A program made the position numbers and the translations under genes. The notes under the pieces were generated by a model. The model saw only the letters and a list, made by a program, of their open reading frames with translations, made no database searches and was not told the origin of the DNA. 18,951 nucleotides of DNA from an uncultured Oscillospiraceae bacterium (GTDB taxonomy: Bacteria > Bacillota > Clostridia > Oscillospirales > Oscillospiraceae), in NCBI GenBank assembly GCA_905236265.1, contig CAJOOV010000155.1:1-18951 (forward strand), given 5' to 3'. This document shows, one piece after another, positions 6,133 to 13,256 of the stretch. Position 1 is the stretch's first letter, and each line of letters begins with the position of its first letter.

Positions 6133-7179
6133 ATGAGTGTATTCGGTGGGGCAACGCTGATGATTACAGGCGGTACCGGGTCGTTTGGCAACACGGTGCT
6201 GAAGCATTTTCTGACGACGGATATCGGACAGATCCGCATTTTCTCACGGGACGAGAAAAAGCAGGACGATATGCGCCACGATATTCAGCATAAATACCCC
6301 GAGGCGGCAAAAAAAGTGAAGTTCTTCGTGGGAGACGTGAGAGACCCCAGAAGCATTGCGGACGCCATGCCCGGAGTGGATTATATCTTTCACGCCGCCG
6401 CACTCAAACAGGTGCCCTCCTGCGAGTTTTTCCCCATGCAGGCGGTGAAGACCAACGTGGAGGGGACAGACAATGTCCTCCATGCCGCCATTGACGCCGG
6501 AGTGAAGCGGGTGGTGTGCCTGTCCACGGATAAAGCGGCCTACCCCATCAATGCCATGGGTATCTCCAAGGCCATGATGGAGCGCATCATCTATGCCAAT
6601 GCCAGAGTGGCGGCGGAGCGGGGCGGCACAGTGATCTGCTGCACCAGATACGGCAACGTCATGTGCTCCCGCGGGTCTGTTATCCCCCTGTTTATTGACC
6701 AGATTCACGCAGGTCATCCCATCACCATCACAAACCCGGACATGACCCGGTTTTTGATGAATCTGGACGAGGCGGTGGAGCTGGTGCGCTTCGCCTTTGA
6801 ACATGCCAACCCCGGCGACCTGTTTATCCAGAAGGCGGACGCCTCCACCATCGGCGATCTGGCAAAGGGCGTGCAGCAGCTCTTTGGCGACACCGGGACG
6901 AATATCATCGGCACCCGCCACGGCGAAAAGCTCTATGAGACGCTGATGACGAGAGAGGAGCGCCTGCGCTCTGAGGACATGGGGCAGTATTTCCGGGTGG
7001 CTGCGGATAACCGTGACCTGAACTACGACAAATACTTTGTTCAGGGCAAGGTGGAGACGCAGGCGGAGGAGAGCTATACCAGCCACAACACCGTCCGGCT
7101 GGACGTGGAGGGCGTGGTGAAGAAGATTCTCACCACGGACTATGTGCAGGAGGAATTGAAGGGGATCCGCCACTATTGA
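6133..7179 (+). CDS. UDP-N-acetylglucosamine 4,6-dehydratase (CapE/FlaA1-type)
   Basis: A 348-residue extended short-chain dehydrogenase/reductase of the group that converts UDP-GlcNAc to a 4-keto-6-deoxy sugar, often with C5 inversion. It has the NAD(P)-binding ITGGTGSFGN (residues 11-20), the family motif AALKQVPSCEFFP, STDK at 131-134 (D133, K134) and MGISK at 142-146. Met142 sits where classical SDR enzymes have the YxxxK tyrosine; I recall the same change in Staphylococcus aureus CapE. FRVAADNRDLNYDKYF near the end is also typical. The start at 6133 has AGGGGG 9 nt upstream; an in-frame ATG at 6124 directly abuts that site. Likely products are precursors of FucNAc- or QuiNAc-type sugars, but no downstream epimerase/reductase (CapF/CapG) is in the window. 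It is followed by its own terminator and so is a separate transcription unit. Confidence 0.88.
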   Translation: MSVFGGATLMITGGTGSFGNTVLKHFLTTDIGQIRIFSRDEKKQDDMRHDIQHKYPEAAKKVKFFVGDVRDPRSIADAMPGVDYIFHAAALKQVPSCEFFPMQAVKTNVEGTDNVLHAAIDAGVKRVVCLSTDKAAYPINAMGISKAMMERIIYANARVAAERGGTVICCTRYGNVMCSRGSVIPLFIDQIHAGHPITITNPDMTRFLMNLDEAVELVRFAFEHANPGDLFIQKADASTIGDLAKGVQQLFGDTGTNIIGTRHGEKLYETLMTREERLRSEDMGQYFRVAADNRDLNYDKYFVQGKVETQAEESYTSHNTVRLDVEGVVKKILTTDYVQEELKGIRHY

Positions 7180-7227
7180 GCGCCCCTCCGAGAGAAGGAA
7201 AAGCACAGCAGAACAAACCCTGTTTCC

Positions 7228-7281
7228 TGCCCCCCGCAGCGGTATTTGACAGAGTACCGCTGCGGGGGCATTTGTCGTTTT
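7228..7281 (+). terminator. Intrinsic terminator after the dehydratase gene
   Basis: The arms 7228-7244 and 7255-7270 (TGCCCCC...GCGGTA with TACCGCTGCGGGGGCA) form a 16-bp stem, with one extra C bulged on the left and a 10-nt loop. TTTGTCGTTTT (7271-7281) follows. It starts 48 nt after the stop codon and separates the dehydratase from the main operon. Confidence 0.9.
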
Positions 7282-7345
7282 GACACAGCTGGACATTCCG
7301 GCTTCGGAAAGTGTTGTAAGCGGGGATAAAACAGCCGGAAAGGGC

Positions 7346-7374
7346 TAGACAACAGAGGGGGAAAAGAGTATAAT
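7346..7374 (+). promoter_or_regulatory. Promoter 2, start of the long polysaccharide operon
   Basis: TAGACA (7346-7351), a 17-nt spacer and TATAAT (7369-7374). Compared with promoter 1, 21 of 29 positions agree, including all of both hexamers. Upstream, at 7296-7309, a TTCCG-GCTT-CGGAA hairpin or operator lies between the terminator and this promoter. Confidence 0.78.
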
Positions 7375-7678
7375 TCGTGACGTATGTGAGCCGCAGAGGT
7401 TGGAAAAACCAAGGAATGGCAGGTTTCAAAAAGATTGTTGCATTTCAAGAAGTCTGCTGGAAGAGGACTTTGGTGCGCCCCTTCGGGAGAGAGCGTTCGG
7501 AGGCAGGCTTTGTAATAGTTGACTTAATATTGCGGATAAACCGTTCTGAATCCCTCCTTGTTTGGTGAAAACAGACAAAGAGGGCTGTTATATCGAATGA
7601 TAGGCTGCAGGCTGCGAGACAAAGGATCAAGCAACAGATACCGCTGGGACGGGAATCCCGTGGAAGAGGTAATACGCT
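7375..7678 (+). other. Long structured 5' leader of the main operon
   Basis: About 300 nt with no convincing gene separate promoter 2 from the first gene. Two hairpins stand out: 7552-7584, a 13-position stem (one C-A mismatch, one G-T wobble) with loop GTGAAAA; and 7649-7661, ACGGGA-A-TCCCGT, ending just before the GAGG ribosome site of the next gene. A smaller stem AAGTC...GACTT lies near 7449-7470. No T-run follows the big hairpin. Long leaders before exopolysaccharide operons often hold processive antitermination elements (EAR, LoaP-type hairpins, ops); I see no ops/JUMPstart sequence, and the identity is unproven. Confidence 0.5.
7552..7584 (+). other. Leader hairpin upstream of the sugar transferase gene
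   Basis: CCCTCCTTGTTTG (7552-7564) pairs with CAGACAAAGAGGG (7572-7584), leaving loop GTGAAAA. One C-A mismatch and one G-T wobble interrupt the stem. CTGTTATATC follows, so it is not a typical terminator. It is a candidate RNA regulatory element of the operon leader. Confidence 0.5.
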
Positions 7679-9256
7679 GTGTATAAAAGAAATAATCAGG
7701 GCTGGTTAAAGCATCTGGACTTCATTTTGTGGGATGTGGCTGTGCTGCAGGTCGCATTCATTCTGGCCTACCGGATCAGATTGGGGAGTATCTGGCCGTA
7801 TTCCTCACCCAGATACCAGATGCTTGCCCTTATGTATGTTGTGGTGGATGTCCTGATGGCCGCCATTTTCAATACGATGCACAATGTGCTGAAGCGGGGC
7901 TATTATCAGGAGGCCATACAGACGCTGAAGCAGGTTCTTCTGGTCTTTGTTGTCGTCACGATTTATGTGTTTTCTACCCGAACCGGAATTGCTTACAGCA
8001 GAATCATTGTGTATCTGACAACAGGCTTTCATTTTCTTCTCAGCTATCCTGTGCGCCTTGGGTGGAAGCAGATGATTCGCAGAAGGGGTAGGGACGGCAA
8101 AAAGGCGGCTATGCTCCTTGTTGCGGAGGAAAGCCGGGTGCCGGAGGTGTTGAACCGGCTCACCGCTCCGGACGGTGTGGAGTATACGGGAATCGTCCTC
8201 AGCGACAGAGACGGCACCGGGGAGGAGATTCAGGGCATCCCGGTGGTGGCCAGTCTGAGCACTGCCTCCGATTATATCTGCCATGAGTGGGTGGATGAGG
8301 TGTTTGTCTATCCTGCCCACCTGTCAGATATTGAGGTTCACCCTTCGGAGTTTTACAAGGATGTGGAGGGCTTTATCAACGATACATACGGCGAGTTCTC
8401 CCGGAAAAACTACAGGGAGGTGTCCGGGGAGCCGGAGGCGTCGGTGGCAGTGGAGGAACGGGCGGAGACTACAGTTGCGGCTTTGATCGAGGACTGCCGC
8501 CAGATGGCCATTCCGGTACACATCCGCCTGCCCCTGTCCAGCATAGGAAGCAAGGCCTTTGTGGAGAAGGTGGGGGGATATACCGTTGTCACCTCTGCAA
8601 CCAACTATGCCAGCCCCCTGCAGCTTGCCATGAAGCGGACGCTGGACATCATAGGCGGGCTGGTGGGCAGCGTGATCGCCCTTGTGGTGATTGCCGTGGT
8701 GGGACCGAGAATCAAGCGGGAGAGTCCCGGCCCTATCCTGTTCAAACAGACCCGCATTGGGAAAAACGGCAAGCGGTTCCAGATGCTGAAAATTCGCTCC
8801 ATGTATCTGGATGCGGACGAGCGCAAGGCGGAGCTGATGAAGGATAACCGGATCTCCGATGGCATGATGTTTAAGCTGGACTGGGATCCCCGTATTATCG
8901 GCAACCGGATGGTAGACGGGAAACAGGTCACCGGGATAGGCGAGCGGCTGCGTGCCGGGAGCTGGGACGAATGGCCGCAGTTTTTCAATATCCTCATGGG
9001 ACAGATGAGCCTTGTGGGCACAAGACCGCCTACCGTGGATGAGTGGGAAAAGTACAAGTACCACCACCGGGCAAGGCTCTCCACGAAACCGGGACTGACC
9101 GGCATGTGGCAGGTGAGCGGCCGGAGCAAGATCACGGACTTTGAGGAAGTGGTCAAGCTGGACACGGAGTATATCAACCACTGGAGCTTTGCACTGGATA
9201 TACGGATTCTGCTGAAGACCGTGAAGGCAGTGCTGACCAGAGACGGGGCGATGTGA
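7679..9256 (+). CDS. Polyprenyl-phosphate sugar-1-phosphate transferase (WbaP/PHPT type)
   Basis: A 525-residue initiating enzyme that moves a sugar-1-phosphate from a nucleotide sugar to undecaprenyl phosphate at the inner membrane face. The N-terminal half has four hydrophobic segments (about residues 10-30, 43-60, 80-100 and 103-122), then a soluble CoA-binding-like domain. The C-terminal catalytic domain begins at KRTLDIIGGLVGSVIAL with its own membrane segment. It continues with SPGPILFKQTRIGKNGKRF, the D430-E431 pair in GSWDEWPQFFN, SLVGTRPPT and KPGLTGMWQVSGRS. The usual S-L-D-E-L-P-Q is S-W-D-E-W-P-Q here. The start is GTG at 7679 with AGAGG 9 nt upstream; there is no better start. 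It is the first gene after promoter 2. The sugar is unknown; hexose-1-phosphate or the product of the upstream dehydratase are both possible. Confidence 0.9.
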   Translation: MYKRNNQGWLKHLDFILWDVAVLQVAFILAYRIRLGSIWPYSSPRYQMLALMYVVVDVLMAAIFNTMHNVLKRGYYQEAIQTLKQVLLVFVVVTIYVFSTRTGIAYSRIIVYLTTGFHFLLSYPVRLGWKQMIRRRGRDGKKAAMLLVAEESRVPEVLNRLTAPDGVEYTGIVLSDRDGTGEEIQGIPVVASLSTASDYICHEWVDEVFVYPAHLSDIEVHPSEFYKDVEGFINDTYGEFSRKNYREVSGEPEASVAVEERAETTVAALIEDCRQMAIPVHIRLPLSSIGSKAFVEKVGGYTVVTSATNYASPLQLAMKRTLDIIGGLVGSVIALVVIAVVGPRIKRESPGPILFKQTRIGKNGKRFQMLKIRSMYLDADERKAELMKDNRISDGMMFKLDWDPRIIGNRMVDGKQVTGIGERLRAGSWDEWPQFFNILMGQMSLVGTRPPTVDEWEKYKYHHRARLSTKPGLTGMWQVSGRSKITDFEEVVKLDTEYINHWSFALDIRILLKTVKAVLTRDGAM

Positions 9257-9327
9257 GCGGCGTGTACAGATGACTGACAGGGAAGAATGTGTGAATTGGC
9301 TGGGGAGACAGAGAAGGATTTGATTGC

Positions 9328-10650
9328 ATGAAAACTGTGATTATGGCAGGTGGGCGGGGCAGCAGAATTGCGGAGCTCTTTCCCGGTATACCCAAGCCAC
9401 TGATTCCAATCAAAGACGGAAACGGGATAGAAAAGCCGGTTTTACAGTGGGAGATTGAGTCTCTGGTGTCTCAGGGGTTCACCGATATTATTCTTACCGT
9501 TTCCCACATGGCAGAGCAGATTAAAGCGTATTTTGGCACTGGAGAGGCATTTGGAGCCAGAATCAGCTATTTTGTGGAGGAGACTCCGCTGGGGAATGCG
9601 GGAGCGCTGTTCAAATTAAGAGATCAGCTGGATGAGGCGTTCCTGCTGCTCAATGCCGATGCAGTGTTTGAGGTTGATTTTAACCGGATGGCCGCATTTC
9701 ACAGGGAAAAGGGCGCCCTTGTCACCCTTTTTACCCATCCCAACAGCCATCCGTATGACAGTGGGATTGTGATTGCCGGAGATGATAAGAGCGTTACGGC
9801 ATGGCTCACGAAAGAGGATGCGAGGCCGGAGTTCTACAAAAACCGGGTGAATGCCGGGCTGCATATCATTGATCCGAGAGCTTTGGATGCTGCCGGAATC
9901 AATGCCGACAGGGTAGGATTAAAGGACGAGAACGGCAGGGTTTACAAGGTTGATCTTGACCGGCAGATTCTCAAGCCCCTTTGTGCAACGCACAGCATGT
10001 TTGCCTATGACTCGCCGGAGTACGTTAAGGACATGGGTACACCGGAGCGGTATTATGCGGTCAGCAGGGATTTCCGTAATGGGGTCGTGACGGCAAAGAA
10101 TCTTAAAAACAGACAGAGAGCGGTATTCCTCGACCGGGATGGGACAATCAACCGGTATGTTGGTTTCCTGCGGGACATCAATCAGTTTGAGTTGATGGAT
10201 GACGCAGCAGAGGCAGTCAGGAGGATCAATGAATCCGGATACCTCGCTATTGTGGTAACCAACCAACCGGTGATTGCCAGAGGGGAAGTAACGGTTCCTG
10301 AACTGGATGATATTCACAAGAAGATGGAAACAGAGCTGGGCAGGGCGGGTGCATATTTGGATGCACTCTATTACTGTCCCCATCATCCCCATAAGGGATT
10401 TGAAGGGGAGGTGCCGGAGCTGAAGATGGAATGCACTTGCCGCAAGCCAAAACCGGGGATGCTGATTCAGGCGGGTCTGGATTACAACATAGATCTGCTC
10501 AGCAGCTGGATGATTGGCGACGGAGAGAATGATATTCAGGCAGGGAAAAATGCAGGCTGCAGGACCGCACTGATTGGCTCCGGGGAGTATGGTCAGGACA
10601 TTACGGCTCATAGTCTTTTAGAGGCCGTTGAAATGATTCTGGGTAAGTGA
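9328..10650 (+). CDS. Fused heptose-1-phosphate guanylyltransferase and heptose bisphosphate phosphatase
   Basis: A 440-residue two-domain protein. Residues 1 to about 245 are a nucleotidyltransferase: MKTVIMAGGRGSRI, a lysine motif FPGIPKPLIPI, and LLLNADAVFEVD as the metal site; it is HddC-like (GTP + heptose-1-P). Residues about 263-440 are a HAD phosphatase of GmhB type. AVFLDRDGTINRY holds the nucleophile D269 and D271. VVTNQPVIARG and the zinc loop C350, H352, C369, C371 (CPHHPHKG...CTCRKPKPG) are GmhB signatures, and MIGDGENDIQAGKNAG closes the site. Thus one chain would remove the 7-phosphate of heptose 1,7-bisphosphate and then attach GMP. AAGGA precedes the ATG by about 10 nt. The flanking gmhA- and hddA-like genes support the GDP-D-glycero-alpha-D-manno-heptose route. 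Guanine specificity is inferred from the pathway, not from residues. Confidence 0.88.
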   Translation: MKTVIMAGGRGSRIAELFPGIPKPLIPIKDGNGIEKPVLQWEIESLVSQGFTDIILTVSHMAEQIKAYFGTGEAFGARISYFVEETPLGNAGALFKLRDQLDEAFLLLNADAVFEVDFNRMAAFHREKGALVTLFTHPNSHPYDSGIVIAGDDKSVTAWLTKEDARPEFYKNRVNAGLHIIDPRALDAAGINADRVGLKDENGRVYKVDLDRQILKPLCATHSMFAYDSPEYVKDMGTPERYYAVSRDFRNGVVTAKNLKNRQRAVFLDRDGTINRYVGFLRDINQFELMDDAAEAVRRINESGYLAIVVTNQPVIARGEVTVPELDDIHKKMETELGRAGAYLDALYYCPHHPHKGFEGEVPELKMECTCRKPKPGMLIQAGLDYNIDLLSSWMIGDGENDIQAGKNAGCRTALIGSGEYGQDITAHSLLEAVEMILGK

Positions 10651-10676
10651 GCAGCGGTGCAATTATTGCAGGGCAG

Positions 10677-10698
10677 GTCAGACCGGAAGGTATCTGAC
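10677..10698 (+). other. Hairpin in the 121-nt gap before gmhA
   Basis: GTCAGACC-GGAA-GG-TA-TCTGAC: outer 6-bp arms (10677-10682 and 10693-10698), an inner CC/GG pair around GGAA, and a two-base TA bulge. No T-run follows. The gap is the longest inside the operon; the hairpin may be a processing or stability element. No promoter I trust is visible in the gap. Confidence 0.35.
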
Positions 10699-10771
10699 AG
10701 GAGCTGGTTCCCTGATGGGCGTACAACGCTTGCAAATGGAACCGTAAGACTCCGAAGGGAAGAAGAGGGAC

Positions 10772-11446
10772 ATGGAACAAAGGGTTGAAAAGCACCTTGA
10801 TACGCTCATAAAACGATTTCCGAAGCTGGAATGCTGCAGGGGCGATATTGAGAAGGCTTATCGTCTGTTGGAAGAGGCATATGAAAAGGATCATAAGCTG
10901 CTGATTGCCGGCAACGGCGGTTCTGCGGCTGATTCAGAGCACATCGCCGGTGAGCTGATGAAGCGGTTTCAGACACCTCGTCCCTGCCCGCAGGAGTTTG
11001 CGGAAAAGCTGAAGGAGATTGACCCGATACGGGGAGAGAATCTGGCAAAGAATCTGGAACAGGGTCTCATGGCGATTCCTCTGGTAGCCCATGAGGCGTT
11101 GACAACTGCCTATATCAATGATGTGGATGGCATGGGTGTATTCGCTCAGCAGCTCTACGGCTTCGGACGGCCGGGAGATGTATTTCTCGGAATCAGTACG
11201 AGCGGCAACAGCAAAAACGTCATGTCCGCAACGGTTGTGGCAAGGGCGTTGGGGATTAAGGTGATTGGTTTAACCGGTGCAGAAGGCGGAGAGCTGGCCC
11301 GTGTGGCTGACACAGCAATCAGAGTGCCGGAAACCGAGACTTACATGATTCAGGAATTGCACCTGCCGGTTTACCACTGCCTGTGCCTGATGCTGGAGGA
11401 CAGGTTTTTTGGAAACGAAACCGGTGTGAGCGTCTCACATAGGTAA
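10772..11446 (+). CDS. gmhA: Sedoheptulose 7-phosphate isomerase (GmhA-like)
   Basis: A 224-residue SIS-domain isomerase that converts sedoheptulose 7-phosphate to D-glycero-D-manno-heptose 7-phosphate in the cytoplasm. AGNGGSAADSEHIAGEL (residues 46-62) is the phosphate-binding signature, with E61 at the place of the catalytic glutamate. GISTSGNSKNV is the second phosphate loop, and QELHLPVYHCLC near the C terminus holds the catalytic histidine region. The segment PRPCPQEFAEKLKEIDPIRG after the first helix is longer than in E. coli GmhA, as in GDP-heptose-type homologues. A GAAGAAGAGG purine run precedes the ATG. The gene sits between the fused transferase/phosphatase and the kinase, so the substrate call is strong. 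Two bases separate its stop from an ATG at 11448, which I do not use for the next gene. Confidence 0.92.
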   Translation: MEQRVEKHLDTLIKRFPKLECCRGDIEKAYRLLEEAYEKDHKLLIAGNGGSAADSEHIAGELMKRFQTPRPCPQEFAEKLKEIDPIRGENLAKNLEQGLMAIPLVAHEALTTAYINDVDGMGVFAQQLYGFGRPGDVFLGISTSGNSKNVMSATVVARALGIKVIGLTGAEGGELARVADTAIRVPETETYMIQELHLPVYHCLCLMLEDRFFGNETGVSVSHR

Positions 11447-11483
11447 TATGGCGGGGAATCCGCCGGAACGGAGAATACAGAAA

Positions 11484-12494
11484 ATGATAATCACAAAGAC
11501 ACCTTTTAGAATGTCTTTCTTCGGCGGCGGGACAGATATGGAGCCCTTCTTCCGGGAGTACGGCGGGGCGGTGTTATCCACGACGTTTGATAAGTATTGT
11601 TATGTGACGGTTCGGCATCTTCCCAGATTTTTTGACTATACTACCGAGCTTGCCTACTCCAGAATGGAACGCGTGAAGAATGTTGAGGAGATTAATCATC
11701 CTGCCGTGCGTAATGCCATGAAAATGCTTGACATGCACGAAATCCGCTTAACATATGAAGCAGATCTTCCAGCGAGGAGCGGACTTGGAACAAGCAGCAG
11801 TTTTGCCGTGGGTATGCTCAATGCGTTTCACTGTTTAAAGGGAAAATACGCTGATAAAAAGAAACTGGCAGATCAGGCGATTTATCTGGAGCGAGTGCTC
11901 TGTCAGGAAGCCGGCGGCTGGCAGGATCAGATCGCTGCAGCCTTCGGAGGGTTGAACCGGATTGAGTTCAATAAAAATGGAACCTATGATGTAAGACCAA
12001 TCATTGTCCACCCTGAGAGAAAACAACAGCTTAATGACAATCTGCTCATGTTCTTTACAGGCTTCACCCGCTTCAGCTCCGAGATGCAGAAAGCGAATGC
12101 AGCGGGCTATGCGGAGAAAATCAGGCAGCTCAGACAGATGTATTTGCTTGTAAATGACGCAGAAGCAGTGCTTGAAGACAAAAACAGTGATTTGGACGAC
12201 TTCGGAAGGCTTCTGGACACTACATGGCGGTTGAAGAGGCAGACCGGCGGTGCAATTACAACAGATTCCATTGATGGCCTATATGAGAAGGGCATTGAGG
12301 CAGGAGCGCTGGGAGGCAAGCTCCTTGGAGCTGGCGGCGGAGGCTTTTTGATATTCTATGTACAGCCTGAAAAAAGGGAAGCTGTAATGAATGCAATGAA
12401 GCAACTGCTTTATGTTCCGTTTCGATTTGAAGATGGGGGAACACAGGTGATTCATTATACACCGGAGATGTATGAACCGAGGGAAAGAGAATGA
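11484..12494 (+). CDS. hddA: D-glycero-alpha-D-manno-heptose-7-phosphate kinase (HddA-like)
   Basis: A 336-residue GHMP-family kinase that would phosphorylate heptose 7-phosphate at C1 to the 1,7-bisphosphate. It begins MIITKTPFRMSFFGGGTDME, the usual start of the HddA group. The ATP-binding glycine-rich loop is ARSGLGTSSSFAVG (G100 to S106), and LLGAGGGGFLIFY near residue 288 is the third GHMP motif. The frame is open to an ATG at 11448, right after the gmhA stop, but that start adds 12 residues foreign to the family and has a poor ribosome site. GGAG lies 10 nt before 11484. The stop overlaps the next start (ATGA at 12491-12494), indicating translational coupling. Fucokinase or other sugar kinases share the fold; neighbours favour heptose. 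Confidence 0.9.
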   Translation: MIITKTPFRMSFFGGGTDMEPFFREYGGAVLSTTFDKYCYVTVRHLPRFFDYTTELAYSRMERVKNVEEINHPAVRNAMKMLDMHEIRLTYEADLPARSGLGTSSSFAVGMLNAFHCLKGKYADKKKLADQAIYLERVLCQEAGGWQDQIAAAFGGLNRIEFNKNGTYDVRPIIVHPERKQQLNDNLLMFFTGFTRFSSEMQKANAAGYAEKIRQLRQMYLLVNDAEAVLEDKNSDLDDFGRLLDTTWRLKRQTGGAITTDSIDGLYEKGIEAGALGGKLLGAGGGGFLIFYVQPEKREAVMNAMKQLLYVPFRFEDGGTQVIHYTPEMYEPRERE

Positions 12495-13231
12495 TGGAAA
12501 AACAGCCGCTTCTGAATACATTTGTTAATAATGTCAGTATGGCGGAAACGCTTCAGGAGATTTGCCGTCTGGTGGAAGAGAAGAAAAAATCCTATGTCGT
12601 GGCTATTAACGTTGATGTGGTCATGAAGATGGAAAAGGATGAATACCTCAGAAGAATTACAGACGAGGCTGATCTTACATTGGTGGATGGCAAGCCCCTC
12701 GTGTGGATAGCAAAATGGCATAAGCATCCGGTGAAGGCGAAGATCAGCGGCTCTGATATGGTTCCTGAGTTGTGTAAAGTTGCAGCGGAAAAAGGGTATA
12801 CGCTCTTTATTCTGGGCGGAGCCGACGGCATAGCGGAAAAAGCAGCGGCAAATCTGGAGCGTGATCTTCCGGGCATCAGAATCGTTGGAACCTATGCTCC
12901 TCCCTTTGGCTTTGAAAAGGATGAGGATGAGTTGGAAAGAATCAATGGCATGATTTCAAGTGTACACCCGGATCTGGTGATTGCGTGCCTTGGCTGTCCC
13001 AAACAGGAAAAATGGATTTATGAGAATTATCTGAAATATGACGGGACGGTTTCTGTATGCGCCGGGGCTACGGTGGATTTTCTTGCAGGGAATGTCAGCC
13101 GGGCTCCGGTGTGGATGAGCGAGCATGGACTGGAGTGGTTATATAGGTTTTCTCAGGAGCCGAAAAGACTGTTCAAGAGATACTTTATTGACGATATTAA
13201 GGTTTTGGGACTTGTGTGGAAGTATAGATAA
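12491..13231 (+). CDS. WecG/TagA/CpsF family glycosyltransferase (GT26)
   Basis: A 246-residue glycosyltransferase (GT26). Members transfer a sugar such as ManNAc (TagA) or ManNAcA (WecG) to a polyprenyl-pyrophosphate-linked first sugar. Family landmarks: TLVDGKPLVWIAK with the catalytic-type D66, GSDMVPELC, LFILGGADGIAEKAAANL, GTYAPPFGF, DLVIACLGCPKQEKW, VCAGATVDFLAGNVSRAP, and the C-terminal EWLYRFSQEPKRLFKRYF, which in TagA helps membrane contact. The start at 12491 overlaps the hddA stop; a second ATG immediately follows, so the start is uncertain by one residue. It probably adds the second sugar after the WbaP-like priming step. Donor and acceptor cannot be read from the sequence. Confidence 0.92.
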   Translation: MMEKQPLLNTFVNNVSMAETLQEICRLVEEKKKSYVVAINVDVVMKMEKDEYLRRITDEADLTLVDGKPLVWIAKWHKHPVKAKISGSDMVPELCKVAAEKGYTLFILGGADGIAEKAAANLERDLPGIRIVGTYAPPFGFEKDEDELERINGMISSVHPDLVIACLGCPKQEKWIYENYLKYDGTVSVCAGATVDFLAGNVSRAPVWMSEHGLEWLYRFSQEPKRLFKRYFIDDIKVLGLVWKYR

Positions 13232-13256
13232 TACAGGTGTATGGGGCGATTTCAAT

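Noticed and set aside
6244..7296. A 350-codon open frame antisense to the dehydratase gene
   Set aside because: Same codon-bias shadow effect; the dehydratase frame has clear motifs, and the minus-strand start lies within the region after the terminator.
7602..7615. Tandem AGGCTGC duplication in the leader
   Set aside because: Only two 7-nt copies; expected by chance.
7375..7678. ops/JUMPstart element or short gene in the operon leader
   Set aside because: No GGCGGTAG-like sequence; the short open frames here have no ribosome site or family similarity.
13200..13256. Internal promoter before the TagF-like gene (TTGGGA with GATAAT)
   Set aside because: Spacing and hexamers are poor and lie in coding sequence; AT-rich DNA here makes chance matches likely.
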